A stretch of 64,000 nt of DNA from Yponomeuta sedellus. Lineage: Eukaryota > Arthropoda > Insecta > Lepidoptera > Yponomeutidae. Below the pieces are notes generated by a model that worked only from the letters and a program-made list of their open reading frames with translations, made no database searches and was not told the origin of the DNA. The position numbers and the translations under genes were made by a program. Shown here piece after piece: positions 17,516 through 28,400 of this stretch. Each line of letters begins with the position of its first letter. The stretch's first letter is position 1. Location: contig OW203749.1 in assembly GCA_934045075.1 (NCBI GenBank), positions 4,740,804-4,804,803 of the forward strand. The letters run 5' to 3'.

Positions 17516-18412
17516 AGATAGGAATCGACCAATAGAAAGGCCCGGAACGTAGTGGATTGACATGACCACCATCCGTAGTGCATTCAGCACCCTATAGTCG
17601 ATAAAAAAAATGTATCGATATGCTAGGCATGCCCACCATACTATCGATACTATTCTACTGTTCAGAGAACCATTATTAATTTTTAGGGGAAATGGAAACG
17701 ATCAAAGTCAGAAGTATTTTTTTTTATTCAAGAAATTCAATGAAATAGATTTTTTTCAAAGTAGCACAGAAACTGCGGCTTTGTAAACGTTACACGTAAA
17801 TCTAGGCGTCCATTTGAAAATCTACATAATATTGGAGAAAACTCCAACTTAGTCTTTTCAAAGTCCTTAATTAACAGCGTTTACACAATTATTATAAAAC
17901 AGAACATAATATGTTCTGTTTAAACACATATTATGTGTCATCTAAATAACCCTTTATGCTATAGTAGCCCTTTTTGGTACAAAGTATACCTTGCACATTT
18001 TTGAATCGCATTTCAGGCAAGCTTTAATATATCTTTAGAGAATTTATTATTAACGTATACAATGGCCCATGAAGGATTTACCAATCTTTGCAAGCCTAAA
18101 TCTTGACAATGAAAGTTTATGGTTATTTCTAGTATTTAAATATTTACATTGTATTTACGATTTATTGTACAAGAGAATGGCGAAAAAACTTAATGGATCA
18201 TCATTTGAACAGTTCTTAAAAATTCATTTACAATTTACAGAAAGTAATTGCAGTGTCAAAATTAATACTAATTCCAGACTTAATACATAATATGAGTACA
18301 GAATGAATAACTTCCTCTTCCGCACAACACAATCGCTTGACCTGGTCCCAAACTAATATACCCTGTACTAAGGTAACTAGGCAAGGACATCACAATATGA
18401 AAATACAGCCAG
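17516..18412. other. Intergenic AT-rich, no gene recognised
   Basis: Contains TATCGATAT-like motifs near 17610 and 17642 and a 73-codon ORF at 18069 with no recognisable motif. Confidence 0.4.
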
Positions 18413-19110
18413 AGTGGCGCCACTTGTACGGCGGCCCCAGTGGGAATCGAACCCACGACCTCTGCTTTGGTACCCACATACCTTAACGGCTAATCCAACG
18501 AGGCAGGCATATAGTTCTAACATTAACTATATACTAAGATTTGACAATAATATCAAATTGATCTCAATAAACATAGAATTAATACAGAATTAATGGTTTT
18601 GACATTACGGAAATTGATCATAAATTAATATTTACAGGCTGAATACATATTCGAAGTAAAGAATGTTCTGGCATTACCAACATAAGATTTGACGACTTAC
18701 AAATCAAAATTAATAATTACAGAATGAATAGATAGTGAACTTTGTTACAATGCATCTTATAATTGGCGCCACTTGTACGGCAGCCCCCAGTGGGATCGAA
18801 CCCACGCCCTCTGCCTTGGTACCCACATACCTTAACGGCTAATCCAACGAGGCAGGCATATAGTTCTAACATTAACTACATACTAAGATTAGACAATGAT
18901 ATCAATTTTATCTTAATAAACATAGAATTAATACAGAATGAATGGTTTTGACATTACGGACATTGATAATAAATTAATATTTACAGGCTGAATACATATT
19001 CGCAGTACAGAATGTTCTGGCATTACCAACATAAGATTTGACGACTTACATATCAAAATTAATAATTACCGAATGAATAGATAGTGAACATTGTTACAAT
19101 GCATCTTATA
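18413..19110 (-). repeat. Tandem pair of about 349-bp units with tRNA-like head (family F)
   Basis: Units 18413-18761 and 18762-19110 are nearly identical. Read in reverse each ends with a tRNA-like block: GCCTCGTTGGATTAGCCG, a GGTTCGATTCCCAC-type B-box and GGGGCCGCCGTAC. The upstream body is AT-rich (GACATTACGGA, TTTACAGGCTGAATAC). The first B-box is intact; the second has lost a base. Confidence 0.75.
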
Positions 19111-20184
19111 ATATCTTTTGACTAAAAATGTATAAGCGAAGCCAACCTACAAAAATCAGAATAAATAAACAATGCACATTACTTTCTATGATACTTAATA
19201 TACTTTTTAAGTGCCAAATTGTGCATTTCCAGCGACGCATCTATGCGTTCTGCGGAAAAGGCCCCTTTTATGATCTTGTTGACTGTGTTGCAAAAATTAT
19301 GAACCTGGATGCTGCAAACTAAGGATATGAAGTTAATATGTCAACGTGATTTCAGGGCAGCCAAACCAGTCAACATTGGCTTGTTGTAGTTGTAGAAACT
19401 CAAATTTAATATTTTCAAAAACAATTGGTAAGTAAACATTTTTGTCAAGGTAATTGTTAGTGATTTATTAAGGTTCTAAAAAGAATAATAAAACTTGAAT
19501 TTGGGTAAGCCAAACTTCGGCTACGTTGACGTCTTTCTCGTTCTAAAATCCAAGTGTGGAGATCTGAAGGATCTGAAGGATCTGATGAAACCTCTTGCAA
19601 ATTTGGCACATAAATTTCCTATTAAGTTTCTTGGAAACATAACCAGCAAGGCGTGTACGTTGGTTTTTTCCGTCCTGGACTGATGGAGAAGTCTTGGAAA
19701 GTGTAACAGAGGCGACGCTTAGACTTGATAATTTTTTGGCACTCTTATAGATCCTCTTGCATCGGGGAGTCAAAGTTTTAACACACCGCAATATTCTGTT
19801 TCTCTTGACTTTCGCACCTGTAAAACAGATAAGATGATTTTAATTAAAGTCTCACCTCAACGTCAACTTCTGATATTTCCAAAGTACTCAATCTGCTGGA
19901 AAAATCAAAAAAATCTAAAATATTAAACTTTTGACTCGCAACAGGATTCGAACTCGCAACCTCTGCATATCTCTTAAAACATCTTTGTACAGGAAAGTGT
20001 GCTCAGAATATCAATTACATCTAACAGAGACATCTAACAAAAAGGAATCTATCGCAAAATATACTAAGGTCTCCAAATTGTTTGTTCCCTACACTTTACA
20101 GCATAAAGATAAAATAAAAATCAATAGATTGGAAATACCTTCAATGGGGTTCGAAGTCGGTGTCTGTGCCCTCTTTGCCTACAA

Positions 20185-22190
20185 TGTGATAAGAAAATCT
20201 TAGTTTGAAAGTGCAAAAATTAACTTTAAGAAATTCTAAGATCTAAAGTTTAAAATAAATTGAGAGATGGGAGTTATAAGATAGGTTACAAAAAAGTAAG
20301 CATACAGCAGACTGTTACAACTTTGTAAGCCCAGTATGTTCTAGGTTAGGAGACCTTCCATAACTTTTTGAGATATTCATGAAGTGATCAAAAGGAAAAA
20401 CTAAGGTATGAGCACTAAGAATGTTATAAATCACCAAAAAACCATTTTCGGTATCAACCCTCCCCACTGCCGGGGCAGGTGTCGCTTCCTGCATCCCAGG
20501 TAGGTTCGGCCATACTCCATCACGTGGGCCGAGTCCGGGTTGGTGGCGGATTGTAAGACTCAAATTAATTTCATGCGGAAAAAGCCACAACCGGTAGTCA
20601 CGGGACGGTCACCCATCCTGCACCTGACCGCTCCTCTTGTTGCTTAACTCAAGTAATTGACTCCAATCACGCTGTTCGACTAGGCCGCGAGCGTTTGAAA
20701 AAGTATTTGATTCAACTGTATTTAGCGTAAAGCGAAAATAGTTACCTTGTTACAACACCTGCAGAAGAAGAAGGTCTGGTTGGAGTGGTTTGCTGCTGCT
20801 GTCGCCAAAAACCTACGCTGGCAGTTACCGCACCTGGAAAAGCAATGGAAAGGAATATTGAAATGAAACGAAAATAAATAATGTTATTGGCAATAACCGA
20901 TAAAGTAGAGCTGGCATTACTTTTGGTGTATAGTTGTGGTGACATATATATATAGTGGCGATATATGTATTATATCGCCACTATATATTGCACCAATGGC
21001 TTTCTGGATAGAAAATGGTATGCTGGAGTGACCTCACAGCCGTGCTGGCCCAACTATGAGGCTAAGCACAGAAACCACAGGACAAACTAACTAACCTTTT
21101 CATATGTGGAATTATCTATATGATGATGAGACAATCTTAGTTTGAAAGTGCTCAAATTAATTTAAAGGAATTCGAGGACCTGATGTTTAAAATAAATTGG
21201 GAGTTGGAGTTATAAGATAAGTTAAAAAAAAGCGTAAGCCTAGTGTGTTCTAGGCTAGGAGACCTTTCGTAACGTTTTGAGATATTCTGAACTACATTTG
21301 CAGATTTTGGATACGGTCAGTGAAAAAGAATACGGTCAGTGAAAAAAATGCTAAAACTTTTTTTTTTTTTTAATGCCATCACCCCTATTTCACACAGTGA
21401 TCAAAATGCAAACTAAGATTTGAGTACTAGGAATGTTACCAAAAACTATTTTCGATATCAACTCTTGTAAATGTCCCCACTGCTGGGGCGCGTGTCTCTT
21501 CCTGCATCGCGGGAAGGTTCGGGCACACTGCACCACGGGGGCTAAGTTCGGATTGGTGGAGGATTGTAAGACAGTGACGGGTCTTACTGTCAGAAGTAAT
21601 CAAACCACCCATAAGGCATCTGACGTGGCTTGATGTCTGCCGTTACATGACAGCCGACACCAACGGCTTAGCAAGCCTTATAAAAAGCGGAAGCACTCTG
21701 AAAAAATGCCACTAGCGGTAGTCACGAGACGGTCACCCATCCTGTACTTGACCGCGCCTGTTGTTGCTTCACTCAAATGCTTTTTTCCAATCACTCTGTT
21801 TGTCTAGACCGCTTAAAAAAGTATTTGATTCAACTGGATTTTTAAGCGAAAATAGTGTCTGTTAAAATACCTTCAGAAGAAAAAGACCTGGTCGGAGTGC
21901 TGTTTGCTGCTGGTGTCGCCAAAAAACCTGCGCTGGCAGTTGCTGCACCTGGAAAAGCAATGGTAAGGAATATTGTAATCTAGCAATAACTGATAAAGTA
22001 CAGCTGGCATTACTTTTGTTGAATAGTTCCGGTGTGCTTTGATTTGTTCTGGTTATAATTTACACCTTTTTATTCTTATTTATTTATGTATTGGTGCACC
22101 AATGGCTTTCACGAAAGAAATTGGATGGCTGGAGTGACCTCACAGCCCTGCTGGCCCAACTATGAGGCTGAGTACGGAAACCACATACTT
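20185..22190. repeat. About 1-kb tandem segmental duplication carrying an exon
   Basis: Copy 1 (about 20185-21107) and copy 2 (about 21122-22190) share the same order of parts: AATCTTAGTTTGAAAGTGC, a TTCTAGG-GGAGACC block, a reversed 5S-derived SINE (20455-20695 and 21455-21812), an exon of the THAP-like gene, and a LINE 3' tail (20998-21095 and 22095-22185). The SINE and the tail predate the duplication. A hairpin GTGGCGATATA/TATATCGCCAC at 20955-20985 occurs only in copy 1. Confidence 0.8.
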
Positions 22191-22319
22191 ACTAAAATTG
22201 TTTCTATGTGGAACTACCAGTGGAACCAAGTAGTTTGTATCAATCACTTTGGTTCCACTATAGTTAATTGAGCGGCCCCCCAGAAGATTCACAATAAACC
22301 TTTAATTTTTCCTCCTAAG

Positions 22320-22552
22320 ATGTGTTAGTGCACTAAAATAAAATTACCAAACCTATTTAGAGGCTAAACATTCCAACCATGCCGGGACTCAAACCTGCAA
22401 TCTCTGGCTAACCATCCTTTTTATTCTGGCAGGATTAGCTAGAGGTCGCGGGTTCGAGTCCCGGCATGGGTGGAATTTTTAGCCTTTAAGTAGGTTTTTT
22501 AAAACTGTCCTTAGCACGGGTTAGTGCATAGAAAAAGAATATAATAAAATTA
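22320..22552. repeat. Family A SINE fold-back copy
   Basis: Inverted arms (CCTATTTAGAGGCTAAACA at left, TTTTTAGCCTTTAAGTAGG at right) each hold half of the tRNA-like gene, around a short AT-rich centre. Confidence 0.7.
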
Positions 22553-22941
22553 CCAGTTAAAGAGGTAGGAATCTGCTGTTACGACGACATGTCGCCAATG
22601 TTGACCTCACGTTGATGCTCCAAGCTTGAGGCAGATGGGATATCTACCGAGTGGCTTGGTTCAGCAGCAGAAGTGTCTGTAAATTCAAAAAAAAATGAAT
22701 TAGTTACTATTTAATTATAATATCCCTCTTTGTTTAATGGCAGGGATTAAAACTTGAATCAACTGTGTGTAACAATATCTCTGCATTTTAAACAAAATTC
22801 TAAATGAAACTGCAAAGCTAAGATATCTAATTAAAGAACAAAGTATAATTTTACCCATTTGGAATGATATGAAGGTAATGTAGTTAATTTGTATTTACGT
22901 GTTGCCTTCAGTTGCTATGAATAATCACAATAGTAGGTAAT

Positions 22942-23103
22942 ATACCTCGGGCTCTAGGCTTTGGTTTCCGCCAAAAGCACACAAGTGTAATACTACTTCC
23001 TGCTCTGTATAAAACTTTTCTTATTAAGTTCAGATATTTCTATTACACAAATATATCCGATTCTATTCGATTCTATCTGATAGTAGCCGAGGTATATTCT
23101 AAA
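22942..23103. mobile_element. MITE family M2, copy 2
   Basis: Ends ATATACCTCGG and CCGAGGTATAT are inverted. The body resembles 12725-12858 with an added TCGATTCTAT repeat. Confidence 0.7.
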
Positions 23104-23517
23104 AGCTAACACACTGTACAATTTTTTAATATAAGCCAAAAAACAACCAAAACATTATAAAAGAACTGGAGCCTATGGGGATTCCTTTTTGGTCCATTCA
23201 GTCAGGCTGTGGAATGCAGAGTATTCGCGCTAACCCGTCATTCAGTTCTTTCAGGAAACGGTTGAGAGAGCATTATCTGTCTATATCATAGCTCCTTGAT
23301 AGGCCCGTTTACACATCTCCACTCCGACTCCCTAAGGTTTGCTGGAAGAAATCTCTTACAGAGATAAGTTCGCCTTTGTGCATGTATTTCCTTGCATTGT
23401 ATTTCTTTTTTGTGTCTTAGGTATAATAATAATAAAAAAATACCTACTGACTTATGGCACTACTGATAGCACAAATATTTTGCAGCTTGATATTAACACT
23501 AATTTTATTGGAGTTCC

Positions 23518-23941
23518 AATATTGTGAGTTTTAGACGAACTCTGTGGCGCAGTGGTAGCATAGCTGCCTACAGTACAAGAGGTCCCGAGTTCGAACCCAA
23601 AAAAATCCCCAGGTCTAAGATGTTTACATGTTTGTGATGTTGTTGTTACTGGTTCCCCACGACACAGGTTATCTTAGTGTTTGGCCAGAAGCAATGTATG
23701 TGCCTGTATTTTAATGTTATGTTATTGGAACTCCAATAAAATAACATTAAAATACAGGCACATACATTGCTTCTGGCCAAACACTAAGATAACCTGTGTC
23801 GTGGGGAACCAGTAACAACAACATCACAAACATGTAAACATCTTAGACCTGGGGATTTTTTTGGGTTCGAACTCGGGACCTCTTGTACTGTAGGCAGCTA
23901 TGCTACCACTGCGCCACAGAGTTCGTCTAAAACTCACAATA
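23518..23941. repeat. Giant near-perfect palindrome of a family D SINE
   Basis: Two arms of about 208 bp are inverted around TATTGGA-AC-TCCAATA. Each arm runs from TTGTGAGTTTTAGACGAACT through a tRNA-like head (CTGTGGCGCAGTGGTAGC, AGTTCGAACCC) to CAGAAGCAATGTATGTGCC. I see almost no differences between the arms, so it is young or actively homogenised. Confidence 0.9.
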
Positions 23942-24518
23942 TCTTAAAGGAATATTCCTTTATAACATTCAAACTATCAAGCCAGCCTAGTCCCTAGTCT
24001 AGTCATCCAGATGGCACTCAAGTAAGTAAACAAGAGATACATACCTTCATAGGAAGCCATGGCCTTCTCTGATTCAGTCTCATTCAGCTTCATGAGAAAG
24101 CTGCGAGTACTGGGGCACTAACACCGCTTCATTGCCTGAAAAAGCAATTGTCCTTCAAACACACCAATTTAACTACCTATTGTGCCACATGTGGCCCAGT
24201 GGAACCAAGTGATTGGAGCTTTCATAGGTACTTACAAACTGTGATTGCATGTGAAGGCACTCATGTAAGAATTTCTTCTCTCCTGAATAAAGTAGGTACT
24301 GCATGACGCAACCTGGAGCCATCTCCTTATTCTCCTTGTATGTACCTGTCTTCAAAGTGGAGGCGGCATATTTTTCTATGGCGACTGATCTTTTAATTCA
24401 ATAATGTTTATCCACGAAGAGCGTAGTGCGCTCTAACGGGGGAACATACATAATTGTGTTGTCGATCTACATCCCATAACACAACATCTGTTATGCCTGT
24501 TACGTGCTGCTATCGTTC

Positions 24519-25461
24519 CTGGAATAACAAGAAGGTTAGGTTACTTGCATGCTTACTTTCAGCAATTGTGATTGTGCATTTCAGAAAATCTACTGTGGTT
24601 TGATACTTACCAATCACCAAGTGACTTCAGATAATGTTCACAACGCAGCAGCACACGTTGTCTCATAAATTGTCATAACCTACAAATTTACAGACATCTA
24701 GGCAATCCAATGTTATCCACGACTCAATCCTGAGGAAAAGTGATAAACTTTGTAGTGCTTTAAAGCGAATTTAAAGAAATTATCAGTAAACAAGTGAAAA
24801 ACGCAAATTTCCGTTATGTAAGAAAACAATTAAGAATTTTCATTTTGACGTAAGTGCTGTGGTGTTTAAAACTCACAATCAACAGATTGAGTGAAATCGT
24901 CGATTCTAACTACAAAAAAATAAATTTCTCGTTTTATACAAGTTTTCGGACACTCGATGAGTCCAAATGCTTTAATAAGTCACCCACCAGCTTTGAAGTA
25001 CTAAAAATAAACAATTAAAAATATAAATAAATTAATTTTTTTTTAGTCTTTAGGTCGTTGAAAACTAAATATTGACCATAACCCCATCAATACGAATGGT
25101 TGGCACTTCCTCTACGGCCCGCTGATTGGCTCCAACGTTTCCTACCGCTGTTGGCAGCCACAGAGTTGGCAGCCACCAACGAGCGAAGCCACAGACTGCT
25201 GCGAACGAAGGGAAGGAAGAATAAATAATCTTTTTTCTAGATTAAGACAACTGACGTTTGTAGGGGTCAAATATGTAGATATCAGTTTCATCGTAATCTA
25301 TCGATTGTAATTTGAGATATAAACTGTCAAAAACAAAGCAGGCAATCGATAAAAATTAAAAATTAGAGCAGTGTTTTCGGTTTTCGTTCGACTTTCCATG
25401 GATTTTATTATCAAAAATCGGACAAATGTTGGACAATTTCGCATAAAAACAACAATCAAAT
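24519..25461. promoter_or_regulatory. Upstream region of the first ZAD gene
   Basis: Separates the reverse THAP-like gene from the forward ZAD gene. CTATCGATT near 25297 and CAATCGATAA near 25346, 115-165 bases before the ATG, resemble the DREF-type TATCGATA motif of insect promoters. No ORF. Confidence 0.35.
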
Positions 25462-28400
25462 ATGAATCTTTGCCGAACCTGTTTGTCGGCCGAAGACCTA
25501 AGTGATATATTTCCAGATTCCTCAGTACATCGCAGAAAAGAACAGCTGATCGCAGTTACTGGTGTGAAAGTAAGTTTTTCCTAAGAAATTAATTGTGACG
25601 GCTTGTTGAGTTGTGTGTGGTGCAGTCTATCAACCGAGACACAATTTTTATTGAAACAAACCCGCCCCCAACTTTACCCACCAACCATTATTTCTATTTA
25701 ATTGTATACATATTCAACTAAAATCGTCCTCTGTGCCATAGTTTACAAATTAATAGATATACAAATACATAATTATTGTACGTGAAAATTAGCAACAACC
25801 AACCACTTGATCAGTGTATCCTTATTTATTTGACTCTAGGTCCGCTTTGGCTAAGAATTGCAACAGACAGGAAACAGTGGAAGACGTTGGAGGAGGCCTA
25901 TGCCGTAAGGCACACCGAACTTGGAGATTTAATGTGATTACTATTGTACTAAAACTTTTTTTTATGGTTTGATGGCAATCAATATTTCTGCCAATGTCAG
26001 GGTTGCATAAAGTAGCAGCTCAGGGAATGGTCGGTTATTTAAATTTCACTCTGTTGAGCTATTGACCTGTGGACAAACATACACAAATATATAAATAAAC
26101 ATAATTATTTGGTTAGCAACACATCACAATTTGATTTTGTTATTAGTAAAGAAATTAGCCATAAATGTTGTTTTGGTTATTGGGATTCCGTGGCTGTGGA
26201 GTGGACTGTATTGTAACGAAATATGTGTTGCGATCGTCCTGAACGTTCAAAAGTGGGACATAGGAGTAGGCGGAAAGTCTTACCAGACCTGTGGTGCAAG
26301 GAGGGCCAGAGGCTAGCGTACCTCTAGCAGGGGCCGCTTCCAGATCTCCGACGAATCACCTTTCACGACCGCACACCGTCAATAGCTAAATCTGACCTGA
26401 TGACGACTGGAACGCTTAGCCGCTAACTGAAGTCAAGAGTTAGATTTTTTCTTAATTAGCCTTTATACGTCCACTGCAGGGGACAGGTCTTCTCTTAGGG
26501 TTTGATTACTTGCATTAAAAACAAGGTTACTAATACAAGTTAAGTTTTTTTTTTCCATTATTTTTATCTGCTATCCGTCATCAACCATAAGCAGATGTGT
26601 TGTAGTGTCATGGATGATTGATCTTCCAGTGAAGAGTGCTATGTAGAGAGGCTAGTGTCGTTCTTCTAGCTCGAGTATGTTGTCTCTTAAGACTCTTGGT
26701 GTGATGTGCCGATAAGAGGCTTGATGCTAAATTATCAGGGTGATGTAGGAACTTGGTTTTATATTTTGCTGAAGCAACCCATATTTCTTCCTTGACTGTG
26801 TTCATTGTCATGTACCTATTCATGTATTTCAGCTGTGGTCGTGAACCATGGAATACAAGTTATTTAATAAATTATTACGATCCTGCACCAATCCGGACCT
26901 GGCCCCCATGGTGGAGTATGGCCTATACCTTTCTCAGGGAAGGTATGAAGGCCCCACTGAGGGGCACTGGTCTCGATGCCCCTCGATGGGGACATAGTGG
27001 GTTGATGATGTGATACCTTAGGTTCAAAAACATCAGCAATGAAATGCATTTTAAGCTAGTGTTATTAATGTTATTCTAAATTGTAATTTATACAAAAATA
27101 TTAATTTATGGAACATGGAACTTTGATGAACTAATTTATTTTTTTACTGAACGCACAATTTTGAAAGTTTTATAATACTCCCGTAAAGGTGTTGGTGTCC
27201 ACAGGGACCAAGTCCGGATTGGTAGAGAATTGTAAGACAGTGGCGGGCCTTACTGTCGGCAGAAGTTATCAAGCCACCCATAAGGCCTCTGACGTGGCTT
27301 AGCATGAGAGCGGTGTAGAATGCCGGCCTCTCAATCGGGAGGTCGTGGCTTCAAACCCCGGCATGTACCAATGACTTTGTTTTCTAATTTATGTACATTT
27401 TTGAAATTATAGTAGCAATACCACTCGCCGACGGTGAAGGAAAACATCGTAAGGAAACCCTAGTGTCTGAGGTGTTAACGTATCTCAGCGCTTGCTACGT
27501 ACAATGGCCCAACCATGAGGCTAAGTGCAGAAATCTCAGGTCTAACTAACTAACATGGCTTAGCATGGATTAATGAAAATCATACATTATTTTTCCAGAT
27601 ATCGCCAGATGATGGCTTACCACAAAAAATATGCAAACAATGCTCCAAACTCATTGACTTGGCGGTTAAACTGCGTGAGACCAGCGCATACGCAGAAAAA
27701 ATGCTCATACAAAACGGTTGCAACTACCCTAAACGGACACTGGTGACAAAAAAGGAGAAAACTGACGTAAAAATCAAACAGGAGTACAATTATAGTGATG
27801 ATGATTGTAATTTTCAAGATTATGTTGACAAAACTGAAGTCAAATATAAAAACAGTATATTTTCCGACTTATCTAAGCCAGCTAATACAAAAAAGAAGTG
27901 TAAGGTAAAGAAAGTCATCAAAAAAAAGCGTAGAACAAAATGTTTCACTAAAACAGTTCCAGAGACCTCAACTTACAACATAGATAGGGATACAATAGGC
28001 TTACTAACTCCGGTATCAAGTAAAAATATAGACAGTTTGAGTATTTTGAATAACATTGCAAGTATGATACCCAATGACCCTTCCATAGATGATAACATAC
28101 AAAAAATCATTAATGACATAGACTCTCAAGAAAAATTACAGCCTTTAAAAAAATCACGCCCAAAAGATGATTTGGTACAAATATACAATATAATAGATAG
28201 TAAAATCGAATTGATAGACGACGTTACAAAAACAAAACCCAAATTGCAATGCATCAAAACTGACTCGCTGGAAGATGAATTAGTAGAACATTTAAAAAAA
28301 GAAGACGATAAAAAGTCATTGCAGAGAAGGCTCAAAACATCCACCGTACACATGGAAAAGATTTACAATATTATCGACACAAAAATAGATATATTAGACA

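Larger units (their letters stand above)
19543..24518 (-). pseudogene. THAP-domain / P-element-like gene, partly degenerate
   Basis: Reverse-strand exons in order: 24518 to about 24230, 24135-24045, an alternative end 22676-22579, 21948-21871, 20833-20759, and 19817-19543. The first reads CCVMGCRSTTQLCMFPR, then after stops and a frame change ICRLHFEDRYIQ and RLRHAVPTLF. This is the C2CH start and AVPTLF end of a THAP DNA-binding domain. The later exons all join in phase 1 and stay open. They give a Gln/Ser/Thr/Pro-rich linker and a basic C-terminus with RLAGYVSKKLNRKFMCQICK, reminiscent of the AGYV...C..C region of P-element/THAP9-like proteins. Exon 24135-24045 has a stop in the joining frame, but an ATG follows it. 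The THAP part is broken; the rest may still be expressed from the internal ATG (inference). Confidence 0.5.
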
